Below, piece by piece: positions 1 to 9,159 of a stretch of DNA of 64,000 bases (its first letter is position 1; each line of letters begins with the position of its first letter). Under the pieces are notes generated by a model. That model saw only the letters and a list, made by a program, of their open reading frames with translations. It had not been told where the DNA came from and ran no database searches. Both the position numbers and the translations under genes were made by a program. Origin of the DNA: Paenibacillus curdlanolyticus YK9 (GTDB taxonomy: Bacteria > Bacillota > Bacilli > Paenibacillales > Paenibacillaceae); assembly GCF_000179615.1 (NCBI RefSeq), contig NZ_AEDD01000012.1:186001-250000 (forward strand), given 5' to 3'.

Positions 1-536
1 AACTGTTCCGTATCAATAGTGATATGAGGGTTCAATGGATGCTCATAGGGTGCGGAGATACCTGTAAAATCGGGAATTAACCCTTCTCTTGCCTTCTTAT
101 ACAATCCTTTCGGGTCGCGTTTCTCGCATTCCTCGAGACTGCATTTTACATAGACCTCAATAAAATCTCCTGCTTCAAACAGCTCCTTTATCATCTCCCT
201 ATCATTCCGATAAGGTGAGATAAAAGCGGATAATGTCACGACACCAGCATCCACCATCAACTTAGACACTTCTCCAACTCTACGGATATTTTCGATGCGA
301 TCCGCCTCGGAGAATCCTAAATTACGGTTTAATCCATGACGGATGTTATCACCATCCAAAATATAAGTCAGGTGCTTTCTCATGTGAAGCACCTTTTCCA
401 ACTCAACCGACAACGTTGATTTTCCAGAAGCCGACAAGCCAGTAAACCAGACAACGAAGCTCTTATGTCCGTTTAACCGCATCCGGTCCGTTCGCGTGAC
501 CTTACTCTCATGCCAAGTTACATTTTTCTCCGACAC
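1..536 (-). CDS. cysC: Adenylylsulfate (APS) kinase, partial (C-terminus off the window)
   Basis: APS kinase phosphorylates adenylylsulfate with ATP to give PAPS, the sulfuryl donor for sulfotransferases and for sulfate reduction. The P-loop GLSASGKS lies at residues 33-40 after the typical lead-in [13 protein letters not shown]. The family motifs [19 protein letters not shown] and the substrate-loop region ([20 protein letters not shown]) follow. The gene starts at a GTG at 536; an ATG just upstream (540) is in another frame and stops quickly, and a GGAAGG Shine-Dalgarno lies about 12 nt before the GTG. About 178 of the usual ~200 residues are visible. It is the last visible gene of the glycan-export operon, 23 nt after the Ig-like protein gene. 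That placement next to a sulfotransferase-domain protein suggests PAPS supply for glycan sulfation rather than for assimilation. The latter is inference. Confidence 0.93.
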   Translation of the reverse strand, partial: MSEKNVTWHESKVTRTDRMRLNGHKSFVVWFTGLSASGKSTLSVELEKVLHMRKHLTYILDGDNIRHGLNRNLGFSEADRIENIRRVGEVSKLMVDAGVVTLSAFISPYRNDREMIKELFEAGDFIEVYVKCSLEECEKRDPKGLYKKAREGLIPDFTGISAPYEHPLNPHITIDTEQ

Positions 537-559
537 GCATATCAACTACCTTCCTTTTT

Positions 560-1390
560 TTATACATTAGACGGCCGCGGAGACTTTCTCTTTTTCACTC
601 GATGCAGTGCATACCCAATAATGATGATAAAGAACAAAACGAACAACATAGCATAATTAAATGGTTTGGCGAAGGTAACCCGGCCCAACTCGGCTGTTGT
701 ACCATCTTCAAATTGTATAATTACTTGCGCTAGGTGCTCACCTTTATACGACTTCGTAATGTCAAGGTCATACTCAAATTTGCTATCGGAAGGGATTCGA
801 TCACTCTTATCGTTTGCCGCTGTCGGCAATCCAATTCTCGCGTCCCCAATATAATAATGGTCAAGCCAGATCTGGACCGCTTTCAACGGCTTGTCCGATG
901 AAACCCACCCTGCCATCTTAAGTACATGCCCACTCAACGAGATGCGATCAGTTGACGGCATATTAAGCTTGCCCTGAAATGATCGTTCCCTTTTAAACGA
1001 CTTACGAGCAACCAGAAACGAAGTTCCTTGCTTGGATACGCCTTTAATGGACAGATTGTGGGGCCCTTGCGGTACGCCAGTTAAGTCTAGCATATACCGA
1101 AATCCACTGTTTACTGAATTCGAATAAGCTGGCAGCGCCTCCGCTACATCTTTGCGAACTGCCCCATATTCTGCGCGCCCTGCTAATCGCCCATCAACAT
1201 AAACGTCTACAGCCTCTACTCCTTCTGTATGAACTGCCCATCCGCTTATGTCAAGTGAATCACCCTCTACAATCGCTTGATCCGTTAATGATTCCAGTTG
1301 GCCATCAAATTCAGAAACAGCGTGAGCAGATGAAACCGATAAAATTACGCTAACCAATATCACACACAAAAAAATACCCATGTACTTCAT
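560..1390 (-). CDS. Membrane-anchored protein with tandem Ig-like domains
   Basis: The 276-residue product has an N-terminal signal peptide (residues 1-24, ending SSAHA), two related Ig-like modules, and a C-terminal transmembrane helix (about 244-262) followed by a short basic tail, so it should sit outside the membrane with a C-terminal anchor. Module 1 contains LDISGWAVHTEGVEAVDVYV and module 2 contains LKMAGWVSSDKPLKAVQIWL, the GWA...VDVYVDG pattern known from Ig-like repeats of clostridial and paenibacillar cell-wall proteins. The start codon overlaps the stop of the upstream GT2 gene by one base (TAATG), implying translational coupling. No catalytic motif is visible. In this operon it could bind or guide the exported glycan, or be a target for it; neither is shown by the sequence. 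Confidence 0.8.
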   Translation of the reverse strand: MKYMGIFLCVILVSVILSVSSAHAVSEFDGQLESLTDQAIVEGDSLDISGWAVHTEGVEAVDVYVDGRLAGRAEYGAVRKDVAEALPAYSNSVNSGFRYMLDLTGVPQGPHNLSIKGVSKQGTSFLVARKSFKRERSFQGKLNMPSTDRISLSGHVLKMAGWVSSDKPLKAVQIWLDHYYIGDARIGLPTAANDKSDRIPSDSKFEYDLDITKSYKGEHLAQVIIQFEDGTTAELGRVTFAKPFNYAMLFVLFFIIIIGYALHRVKKRKSPRPSNV

Positions 1391-2397
1391 TAAATTTCAC
1401 TCCCACTTGCACTTCTCTGATGTCTCGACTTCTGAAAGACCAGCATCATGAGAATAAAAAAAACATTTCTAACAAAACCGTGCTTTAATATTCGAAACCT
1501 CAGTAAACGACTTACCCTGGTAAACCTGCTAGTTTGCAGCAGCTGACAAAAAGCATTTAACGCATCATAATTCGGCTGAGATAGAGCATCCAAATGCCTA
1601 CGCTTGAACGCTTCTGCTTGCCTTATGATGGAGAGATTCGCCGTTTCTGATTCTTTAATTTTATCCAGTCTCTTCCAATAACTTCCCCATGCATATGACT
1701 TAGCACCCACTACATTTTTGTCATGCTGTCTGTACATCATAGTGGCTTTGTTCACGACAACAATTTTCCCGAATGCAGCACACGTCAACGCTATCCACCA
1801 ATCGTGCATCATAGCCTCTTGCGGAATTGGAACGCTAGCAGCAACAAGTTTTCTATTCAACATCATCGTACATCCTGTAACATGGTTTTGTATGAGAAAT
1901 TGATTCATTCTCGCTGCATTTTGATTAATATTTTGAAAGTTCCAAAAGGAACGGTTAATTGGTTGCAGTTTACTATCCGTTACAATCAAGTCACTATGCA
2001 CAAGAATAGGTTGACTAGGATACTCACATTCTGCAGTTTTCATAGCCTCTAACGTAACATCAATTTTATCACGCATCCATACATCATCTTGATCACACAG
2101 CATGACATATGGCGAATCCACGACTTCTAGCAAAGACCCGAAGCTCAAGCTAGCACCGAGTCTTGTTGTCGTTGGAACAATAATGATCCGGTCTGGATAC
2201 ATTGCCTGGTAATCGTAAATAATTGAAACGGAATTGTCTTCCGATCCGTCATCACGTACGAGCAGTATCCAATCCTTATATGTCTGCTCCACGATTGAAT
2301 TGAGTTGCTCCCTAAGATACGCAGCGCCATTAAATATCGAAAGGAGGATTGTAATCTCAGCATTTCTTTTTGGCGATAGCTTTATAAATTCGTTCAT
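1390..2397 (-). CDS. Family 2 glycosyltransferase (rhamnosyltransferase-like)
   Basis: A GT-A fold inverting transferase of family 2, acting at the cytoplasmic membrane face in glycan assembly. The N-terminal nucleotide-binding pattern TILLSIFNGAAYLREQLNSI (about residues 16-35), RDDGS (48-52) and the metal-binding CDQDD (101-105) are those of the rhamnosyltransferase-like branch, in which VMLCDQDDVW is typical. A further conserved block with MHDWW lies near residue 200. The last ~25 residues are hydrophobic and may form a membrane anchor. The gene overlaps the upstream GT4 gene by 41 nt and the next gene by 1 nt, so it sits in a tightly packed operon. The sugar and acceptor cannot be assigned from sequence. 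Confidence 0.88.
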   Translation of the reverse strand: MNEFIKLSPKRNAEITILLSIFNGAAYLREQLNSIVEQTYKDWILLVRDDGSEDNSVSIIYDYQAMYPDRIIIVPTTTRLGASLSFGSLLEVVDSPYVMLCDQDDVWMRDKIDVTLEAMKTAECEYPSQPILVHSDLIVTDSKLQPINRSFWNFQNINQNAARMNQFLIQNHVTGCTMMLNRKLVAASVPIPQEAMMHDWWIALTCAAFGKIVVVNKATMMYRQHDKNVVGAKSYAWGSYWKRLDKIKESETANLSIIRQAEAFKRRHLDALSQPNYDALNAFCQLLQTSRFTRVSRLLRFRILKHGFVRNVFFILMMLVFQKSRHQRSASGSEI

Positions 2398-3589
2398 ATA
2401 TGAATGCTTCCTGTTCTATGGTAGGAATCATAAACTTTTTAATATTATCTTTCAGCTCATTCAGCTTCTCCGGCATCTCAACAAGCTTCTCAATTGCTTC
2501 TCTCAACTCATCAGCATTACCAATACCAAAAGTATAACCGTTGTGTCCATCTATAATTTTCTCTGACATCCCGCCCAAATTCGTAACAATAAGCGGAATA
2601 TTTGAAGCTAACGCTTCGTGTAGAGCAAGCGGATAGTTCTCGTACCAAATGGACGGAACGATCGCAACATCTGTCTCACTATATATACGGCTTACATCAT
2701 TCTCTGTGTAAACCCCACAAAATGTAATCCGCGAGTCATTCTCCGCCATACTTTTTAAGCGGTTCATGTAATCCGGAGTATGACTCGAACCATAAATATT
2801 CAAAGAAATACGATCCGATTTTATTTTAGTGAACGCCTCGATAATTAAATGAACACCCTTATGAACGGTAAGCGCCCCACCGTAAAAGAATGTAAGGTGG
2901 TCGCCCGAACGGTATACCCTTTTATTCTTTTTGATTTTACCGTAGCTCATACCATGATTAATAACTTGTACGTTGATACCCGGATATTCTTTATTAATCA
3001 TTGAAGCCACGAATTGTGACGGAGCATATATGCCTTGCGCTGGCGTCAATAAACGAAGCGCCTTTGCTCTCCGCTCCTTCTCAACAGGAATTTCACCGCA
3101 ATGTGCCTGGCAAGCCAAGCCTTCTTTTGGCGAATCGCACAAATCAAAATTGGGGCGAAGCAAGATACATTTCGGGCACATGAAATAAAAGTCAGTCAAT
3201 GTTAGCGTATAGGGGATATCAAGCCGTTGTGCTGCTGCAATGAATCCGCCTACGCGCATAGGGTGCCCCACATGGATGAGATCAGGGTTTTCTTCTTTCA
3301 ATATGTGCTCGCTGAAATCATTCATTTCTTCATTCACAATTTCATAATGGATGTGGGGGGGAATTTCCAAATGCCTAAACGCAATGACCGGTATTCCTTC
3401 ATGCACATATCTTCTAAAGACAAAATTGCCATACGATTCATCAAACTGTTCAATCGGATTAAAGCTATACGTAATCACCTTAACCTGCATCTGATTTCGT
3501 TGCGACATTTTGGCGATATTGAGTACAAACTTTTCCGTACCCGTGTAAAATTCAGGATAAAATTGGTGAACCAAGTAAATAATCTTCAT
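2357..3589 (-). CDS. Family 4 glycosyltransferase with a cysteine-rich insertion
   Basis: A GT-B fold retaining transferase. The N-terminus KIIYLVHQFYPEFYTGTEKF is the usual GT4 entry with the glycine-rich acceptor loop. The C-terminal half has FYGGALTVHKGV and the E-x7-E region PSIWYENYPLALHEALA, then NLGGMSE. An uncommon feature is a cluster of five cysteines (C138, C141, C151, C160, C164) in the N-terminal domain, spaced like a small metal or Fe-S site; related cysteine-containing loops occur in some GT4 proteins. A Shine-Dalgarno AAAGGGG precedes the ATG by 7 nt and overlaps the end of the preceding gene, which stops 2 nt upstream. Donor and acceptor are unknown; operon context points to the ABC-exported glycan. 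Confidence 0.88.
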   Translation of the reverse strand: MKIIYLVHQFYPEFYTGTEKFVLNIAKMSQRNQMQVKVITYSFNPIEQFDESYGNFVFRRYVHEGIPVIAFRHLEIPPHIHYEIVNEEMNDFSEHILKEENPDLIHVGHPMRVGGFIAAAQRLDIPYTLTLTDFYFMCPKCILLRPNFDLCDSPKEGLACQAHCGEIPVEKERRAKALRLLTPAQGIYAPSQFVASMINKEYPGINVQVINHGMSYGKIKKNKRVYRSGDHLTFFYGGALTVHKGVHLIIEAFTKIKSDRISLNIYGSSHTPDYMNRLKSMAENDSRITFCGVYTENDVSRIYSETDVAIVPSIWYENYPLALHEALASNIPLIVTNLGGMSEKIIDGHNGYTFGIGNADELREAIEKLVEMPEKLNELKDNIKKFMIPTIEQEAFIYERIYKAIAKKKC

Positions 3590-3591
3590 TT

Positions 3592-6500
3592 CTAAACCCC
3601 TTTAGTTAACTCTCCATGGATTTCAGCCAAAATGCTCTTGTGCTGCTCGTCACTAACGTAGCACAGGGATAGATGCGCCCCTGCCTGAATAGCGAATGCC
3701 TTCATAAGCGCGCTTTTGAAATCCTCGAGTGTATGCCGGTCGATTACTTCATAGGATCTTTTCAAATAATCGAAAATGGTAGTCGAGAAGCCCTTAAGTG
3801 CATGAAGAAGTATGCCATCCCCATTGTATTGAGGATAAATTTCCATTTGTTTATATTCATCCAGCAGTTTTGCAACAAACAATTGTGTCTTCTCGTCGGC
3901 ATACTCACTCACCGGCAAATGGGCAAGCACAGCGTAAGGCACTACAATCGCTTCGTCCAGCATTCGGTGAATCAGATTTTTGAGATCATCAATGCCCGAA
4001 TAATGATCAGGGTTTCGAGAGATCTCCTCAATTATGTTAGAAATGACAGTGAAGGTATATACGATATCCCTCTTCATTGCGGCAGGCTTTAAATTCGGCA
4101 CACTATAGTCATCAAACATTTGGTGCATGAACAAGTTGTCCACAAAACCTCTTTTAAGATGATAGTATGGCGGCCGCTTGTGTGAATGAATGACCTTCGT
4201 TTGACCAAGAAGCCCTATTCGATAACCATCGGCAATCAATCGCAAGCCCAGATCCAAATCTTCGGCATAATCAAATCGATATTTGTATTGCATGAAAATA
4301 TCTTTTCTTAATAGGCAAGCGACATCGGATAACTGTGCATTGCATCGCAAGTTCTCGTAATTCCGCACCTTCGGCATTGACATGATACGATCACAATCTT
4401 CTACACCTAAGAAGTTATAATGTGCCCAGCAAATGATTCTATAAAATAAATCAACGTCTTCTCTCGAGGACTCCGCACATGAAACTGCCACTAAATCATT
4501 AGCTTCTGCAGCAGCATACAACTCATATAACCAATGGTCTGAGGTAGGCATTGCATCCTGTGTCATGATCAGTAAGTAGTGCTCGGCGGACGCATGCTCT
4601 GCTCCAAGATTTCTTGCATAAGAATGTGAAAATTGCTCGGGCGAGATTTTCACTACTTTTGCACCGTATTCTTCGGCTAGATCTACTGTGTCATCCGAGC
4701 TCCCCGAGTCAACAACTACAATTTCAATCGTCTTAAATCCTTGCTGCCGATTAAGCATGGCTAATAACAATTCAAAATCCTGCCCCGCGTTAAGCGTTGG
4801 GATTACGATAGATACCGTTAAATTGGAGGATTTTGAAAAATCATAAACAGCACCTGCATTTAACGCTTTATCTAAAGTCAATACAGGAACATGCACATTA
4901 GACGAGCCTACGTTTCTTACTAACTTGCCTTTCGCTTTCTGGATCGTAGTACTTACGCCATATGATTTTAGATTCCTAGCAACAGTTTTTGCTAATTTTA
5001 GCGCTCGCTTAGTCAACTGTATTGCTTTTCTGCGTGTGCTTCCAACGGGAAAACTGCGATCCCTTACCTTATAATATTTCAACAGCGCTCGCCAGCCGCC
5101 GGAACCGTAGATATGATTCAGCTCTGCCTGATAACGCGCTTGTTCAATACGATGCTGTTGAACCTCTGCTTGAGCCTGTCCATAACTCTCATTTAACCTC
5201 TTATTTTGATTAGCAAGCTCCGATGATCTAGATTCCAGCATAGATCCTTGATGTTCCAGTTGTGAGATCTTCTCTTGCAGTTGAGAAACCTGATCCTTAT
5301 ACTGGTCGATATTCGCTCGGCTAGTCTGCTCAGCTAACCGATACTCGTCTAATTGCATGCTTATTGCTTGATTTTCTTCACGGTTTGCCTTCAATGCAGC
5401 TTCGAGTTTCTCCTGTGCAATTTGAGCATTGCTGTAGCGACCCTGTATTTCTTCTACTAATGCATCCATTAGCCGATAATGGACCATTGTAATCTCAAGT
5501 TTACTAGGCGAATGACTCATTTCGAAGCGTTCAATGAGCAAACTCGGATCATGATTAAGAGATAGACCAACATAACCTTGGTTTTTCCCCAGCGTTAGCA
5601 TATTTTCACTAGCCGTAACATGATCATACGATTGATCGGCACTCCACTCTCCTATCAATCGACCGCTGTCCAAGTCCGTTAAACGAATCGAGCGAATAAT
5701 TACTGCACCCGGCGTATCCGACACATCAATTCTTAGAGGCGCATAGACACGTGGCGGCAATTGGAATGAATACGTTATATACCGTCCATCCGCCTCAATG
5801 TGAGCGATCTTAGAATGCTCCTCGCCAAACGGTTGTTCAGGCGATGTCTTGTAAAAGACTTGAAGCTTAGCATGCCTACGTGAACGGGCCCATGTCTCGT
5901 GCAGTTGCTTCAAATCCGAATAAATTTGATCAACCTCCGCCTGCAACTCAGCGCTAATGACATCGGATTCTGCAGCCATAGCTAAACAAACACGATATAA
6001 CTCACGGTATATAAATGGATATTGAAGATTACTTGTAAACGCTGTTGATTCGGAATTGGAATGGCGCAAGGATGGATTCAAAAACTCCTTTACTTCCGCT
6101 TCCATACGCTCATATTCCATTTCGGAGCCAATAAACCGGCATAAACGCTGCATATAGGGTACGGGGTGATCAAGAAAAGCATCATACTGCACAAATAACC
6201 TTTCATCTGATGCAGTCCAATGAATAGCCGATGCCGTGTAATGTGCCCATAAGCCAATCGATTTAGATTCAGAATACCCGTCTCGTTTATGTAACGAGGC
6301 ATACACATCAAGCGGATTTCGAATCGAAAGCACAAACTTCGCCTTCATCTGCAGCTCAGAAAAGACTTCTTTCCATAGCGGAAGCAGAATACAAGTTCGC
6401 GGGTCTTTAAACACCCACAAACGATTATCCATAAACTTATCAGAAATGATTGATTTAATTTCTTCTTTTATTGAAACGATTTCTTCGCGCGTCCACCACT

Positions 6501-6738
6501 TGTCCGGAAAAACATCGACTGTATCCCATGCCGAATCAAGTTGATTCAATACCCGGTCATTAATATCAACAAACTCCTGGTACTCCCAAAACCCTTTTGG
6601 ATTATCGACCAGTGGTTGAACAAGCTCATTAGACTCTCCAACATACGCGCCGGCAATGTTAATGGCTCTAGTTATGGCCGACGTGCCGCTTCTATGCATT
6701 CCTAGTACGCAAATGACAACTTGCTCGTCTGCTTTCAT
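3592..6738 (-). CDS. Sulfotransferase-domain / coiled-coil / GT2 glycosyltransferase fusion
   Basis: A 1048-residue multidomain protein. Residues ~7-250 resemble the bacterial sulfotransferase family: the 5'-phosphosulfate loop is MHRSGTS (14-20) and the 3'-phosphate motif is SIRNPLDVYASL (138-149). Residues ~290-430 form a beta-rich region without a motif I recognise. Residues ~430-545 are a coiled coil rich in Gln and Glu. From ~640 there is a GT2 domain (TVSIVIPTLNAGQDFELLLA, VVVDSGSSDDT, SHSYARNLG, and MTQDAMP in the place of the usual DXD). A TAGGAG Shine-Dalgarno lies 7 nt before the ATG. It is encoded directly after wzt, and many bacterial O-antigen operons carry large fused enzymes at this position. 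With cysC in the same operon, it could both sulfate and extend the glycan. Activity of the sulfotransferase part is inferred only. Confidence 0.85.
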   Translation of the reverse strand: MKADEQVVICVLGMHRSGTSAITRAINIAGAYVGESNELVQPLVDNPKGFWEYQEFVDINDRVLNQLDSAWDTVDVFPDKWWTREEIVSIKEEIKSIISDKFMDNRLWVFKDPRTCILLPLWKEVFSELQMKAKFVLSIRNPLDVYASLHKRDGYSESKSIGLWAHYTASAIHWTASDERLFVQYDAFLDHPVPYMQRLCRFIGSEMEYERMEAEVKEFLNPSLRHSNSESTAFTSNLQYPFIYRELYRVCLAMAAESDVISAELQAEVDQIYSDLKQLHETWARSRRHAKLQVFYKTSPEQPFGEEHSKIAHIEADGRYITYSFQLPPRVYAPLRIDVSDTPGAVIIRSIRLTDLDSGRLIGEWSADQSYDHVTASENMLTLGKNQGYVGLSLNHDPSLLIERFEMSHSPSKLEITMVHYRLMDALVEEIQGRYSNAQIAQEKLEAALKANREENQAISMQLDEYRLAEQTSRANIDQYKDQVSQLQEKISQLEHQGSMLESRSSELANQNKRLNESYGQAQAEVQQHRIEQARYQAELNHIYGSGGWRALLKYYKVRDRSFPVGSTRRKAIQLTKRALKLAKTVARNLKSYGVSTTIQKAKGKLVRNVGSSNVHVPVLTLDKALNAGAVYDFSKSSNLTVSIVIPTLNAGQDFELLLAMLNRQQGFKTIEIVVVDSGSSDDTVDLAEEYGAKVVKISPEQFSHSYARNLGAEHASAEHYLLIMTQDAMPTSDHWLYELYAAAEANDLVAVSCAESSREDVDLFYRIICWAHYNFLGVEDCDRIMSMPKVRNYENLRCNAQLSDVACLLRKDIFMQYKYRFDYAEDLDLGLRLIADGYRIGLLGQTKVIHSHKRPPYYHLKRGFVDNLFMHQMFDDYSVPNLKPAAMKRDIVYTFTVISNIIEEISRNPDHYSGIDDLKNLIHRMLDEAIVVPYAVLAHLPVSEYADEKTQLFVAKLLDEYKQMEIYPQYNGDGILLHALKGFSTTIFDYLKRSYEVIDRHTLEDFKSALMKAFAIQAGAHLSLCYVSDEQHKSILAEIHGELTKGV

Positions 6739-6785
6739 CTTTCTACTCCTAACGCTTTTAATTTCCCATTACTCTTCTGGCAATA

Positions 6786-8159
6786 CTACCGTTCAATTGA
6801 TACAACTTCAGGCATTACATTAAAATCCACGATAGAGGTCATGAATGAGGATTCATTCGGCAATATTTTAAACGCAAGGAGATCAATTCTTCTATCCAAG
6901 TATACATCGCTCGTCCCATCGACTCCCAACACGCCTGCATTCAAGAAATATACGCCTTGCGTCAAACGGGGTGTGAATGAGAACTCTACCTTGCATACTT
7001 CTCCCGCATCAACGATCGGTCGCCCACGTCCCAGTAAAGCAGACTGCGCCCCGCCTAACTCTAAACCACTGCCCGTTTTAATCAGCATCCCAAATCGAAC
7101 GTCTGCACAAGTCCTATCGAATCGGACATAATAACGATAGATATATTTTTGGTCAGCCAATAATATATTCACTTTTTCCCCTTCGATATTAACAATCTCC
7201 GCATCGAATATCTGGGCGCCGCGCGTTTCATAAGCTACCATCTCGGTTGGGATTAAGTGAGGATCATACATCGCTTCTTTAAAATTCGGTTCATTCGACG
7301 CCACGGCGTCATTGATTCCGGTAGACTCATAAGCCTCATCTATTCTATCGGTTGCCTGCGACACTCCTTGACCAGTCTCACGAAGGCTTCTGATCTCATT
7401 CTTAAGCGCAGCAATCTTGTCAGCAGGAGCAAATACAAGCTTTTGATACAGATTGACTACCCGCTTGCTCGTATCCATGATAAGCTGTTCCCCGGAATCA
7501 ATTAATATCGCCCGATCGCACAGTTCTACGATTGCTGCAGCAGAATGGGAAACAAAAAGTATCGTTCCACCTTGTTTCTTAAACTCCTCGATTTTCAAAA
7601 AACATTTTCGTTGAAAAAGCTCGTCGCCTACGGCTAGCGCTTCATCGACGATAAGTATTTCCTTAGGCACAACCGCTTGGACTGCAAATGCCAAGCGCAA
7701 GGCCATGCCGCTGGAATACGTTTTGACTGGCCGATCTATGAATTCTCCTATCTCAGCAAACGATACGATTTCATCATAGAGTTCATTAATTTGCGCGCTA
7801 TTTAATCCTAATATTGTTCCATTCATTAAAATGTTCTCTCGCCCTGTAAACTCTGGATTAAATCCGCTACCAAGCTCTAGCAAAGCAGCCACTCTGCCCC
7901 TGATATCAACACTGCCGCTTGTTTGCTTCAATGTGCCTGCGATAATTTGCAATAATGTACTTTTCCCCGAGCCGTTCCTGCCGATAATGCCGATCGTTTC
8001 ACCTTTATAAATATCAAATGAAATATCATTCAATGCCCAAAACTCCTGAAAATAATCCTTCTTACCGCGCATCAAACTTTGTTTCAATCGATCCTGCGGC
8101 TGCTTATATATTTTAAAGCACTTGCTTACATCTCTAACGGATATACTAATATTATTCAC
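6786..8159 (-). CDS. wzt: ABC transporter ATP-binding protein for polysaccharide export (Wzt type)
   Basis: The ATPase subunit of a Wzm-Wzt or TagGH-like exporter that moves lipid-linked glycan across the membrane. The ATPase domain fills residues ~1-240: Walker A GRNGSGKST (60-68), the signature YSSGM (148-152) without the classical LSGGQ as usual in this subfamily, Walker B ILIVDEA (168-174) and the His of the H-loop in FVSHSAAA. Residues ~320-457 form an all-beta extension like the Wzt C-terminal carbohydrate-binding domain, which in characterised homologues reads the chain end before export. Its presence suggests that the glycan carries a terminal modification. The gene starts 20 nt after the permease gene and belongs to the same operon. 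Confidence 0.93.
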   Translation of the reverse strand: MNNISISVRDVSKCFKIYKQPQDRLKQSLMRGKKDYFQEFWALNDISFDIYKGETIGIIGRNGSGKSTLLQIIAGTLKQTSGSVDIRGRVAALLELGSGFNPEFTGRENILMNGTILGLNSAQINELYDEIVSFAEIGEFIDRPVKTYSSGMALRLAFAVQAVVPKEILIVDEALAVGDELFQRKCFLKIEEFKKQGGTILFVSHSAAAIVELCDRAILIDSGEQLIMDTSKRVVNLYQKLVFAPADKIAALKNEIRSLRETGQGVSQATDRIDEAYESTGINDAVASNEPNFKEAMYDPHLIPTEMVAYETRGAQIFDAEIVNIEGEKVNILLADQKYIYRYYVRFDRTCADVRFGMLIKTGSGLELGGAQSALLGRGRPIVDAGEVCKVEFSFTPRLTQGVYFLNAGVLGVDGTSDVYLDRRIDLLAFKILPNESSFMTSIVDFNVMPEVVSIER

Positions 8160-8179
8160 GTAAACCTCCGAATGCCGCG

Positions 8180-8980
8180 CTACAGAACATCAGCGAACGC
8201 GCTTTTGGATTTCTGAAACCATGCATATCCTATGGCGCAAATGAATACACCGATAACCGTACCGATTCCAAGCCATGTCCATTGCGGCATTTGCCCCCAA
8301 ATGACGACCCGTCTCGTATCTTCGATCACATAGCTCATAGGATTGATATAATAAATAAATTTGATATTACTCGGAATGGAGGAAATGGAATAAAAAATAG
8401 GACTTAACAGCATCAACGCTTGTACCGATATTGCAATGATTTGGCTCAAATCTCGCAAGAACACCCCAAGAGAAGCAAGTATCCAGCCTAATCCCAAAGC
8501 CATAAGAATCAAGGGAATCATGACGATAGGCAATAAAAAGAGTGTCCATTGCAGCACACCCAAGAACAGCATCAGCCCAACGAGCAATATGCTCATACTT
8601 ATAGCTGCATGTATGAGGGAGGATCCAAGAACAGCGACCGGCAATATTTCCAAGGGAAATACAACTTTGGTCACATAATTCGTATTGGACAAAATGAGTC
8701 CTGGTGATCGGACAATCACTTCAGAGAAAATATTAAATACAACTAAACCTGCAAACAAAACCAATGCATATTCAACTTTATTTTCTCCGCCCGTCCCCCA
8801 GCGAGCTTTAAACAACGAGCTAAACACAAAGGTATAGACGGTGAGCATTAATAAAGGGTTCAAAAAAGTCCAAAATAAACCTAAAAACGAGCCTTTGTAT
8901 CGCCCCACAACATCTCTTCTAACAAACTGTGTAATTAAATCACGGTACTTCCAAAAACTTTTAAGGGCTGGGATTAGCAT
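8180..8980 (-). CDS. wzm: ABC-2 type polysaccharide export permease (Wzm type)
   Basis: A 266-residue integral membrane protein with about six hydrophobic segments. It opens with the family pattern LITQFVRRDVVGRYKGSFLG, an amphipathic interface helix shared by Wzm, TagG and KpsM-like permeases, and it contains NPLLMLTVYTFVF. It pairs with the Wzt ATPase encoded 20 nt downstream to form the export channel. An AGGAG Shine-Dalgarno lies 9 nt before the ATG at 8980. It is the first gene of the minus-strand operon and is divergent from the ligase-like gene at 9160, so the operon promoter must lie in the AT-rich 8981-9159 gap. Confidence 0.93.
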   Translation of the reverse strand: MLIPALKSFWKYRDLITQFVRRDVVGRYKGSFLGLFWTFLNPLLMLTVYTFVFSSLFKARWGTGGENKVEYALVLFAGLVVFNIFSEVIVRSPGLILSNTNYVTKVVFPLEILPVAVLGSSLIHAAISMSILLVGLMLFLGVLQWTLFLLPIVMIPLILMALGLGWILASLGVFLRDLSQIIAISVQALMLLSPIFYSISSIPSNIKFIYYINPMSYVIEDTRRVVIWGQMPQWTWLGIGTVIGVFICAIGYAWFQKSKSAFADVL

Positions 8981-9081
8981 TGTATTTTTCTCCTAAAATA
9001 ACTATTTATTCGCCATTAATTAATTCTCAGACTAATGATTCATGTCTGGGAGAAATTAATGCGTGTTCTGCTAAATTCACT

Positions 9082-9109
9082 TTTACATAAAAGTTCAACC
9101 TGTTACAAT
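9082..9109 (+). promoter_or_regulatory. Candidate sigma-A promoter for the ligase-like gene
   Basis: TTTACA (9082-9087) and TACAAT (9104-9109) are separated by 16 nt and lie about 50 nt upstream of the ATG at 9160, which has AAGGAG 11 nt before it. The surrounding 8981-9159 gap is strongly AT-rich, so chance matches are possible. Confidence 0.4.
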
Positions 9110-9159
9110 GGTGATATTATGCAGTCATTAATTCTAACTTTTAAGGAGTTCTGCTAGTT

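Noticed and set aside
8981-9159. Riboswitch or small gene in the divergent gap
   Set aside because: The gap is AT-rich with only a possible promoter; no conserved structured element or open frame with a ribosome-binding site was seen.
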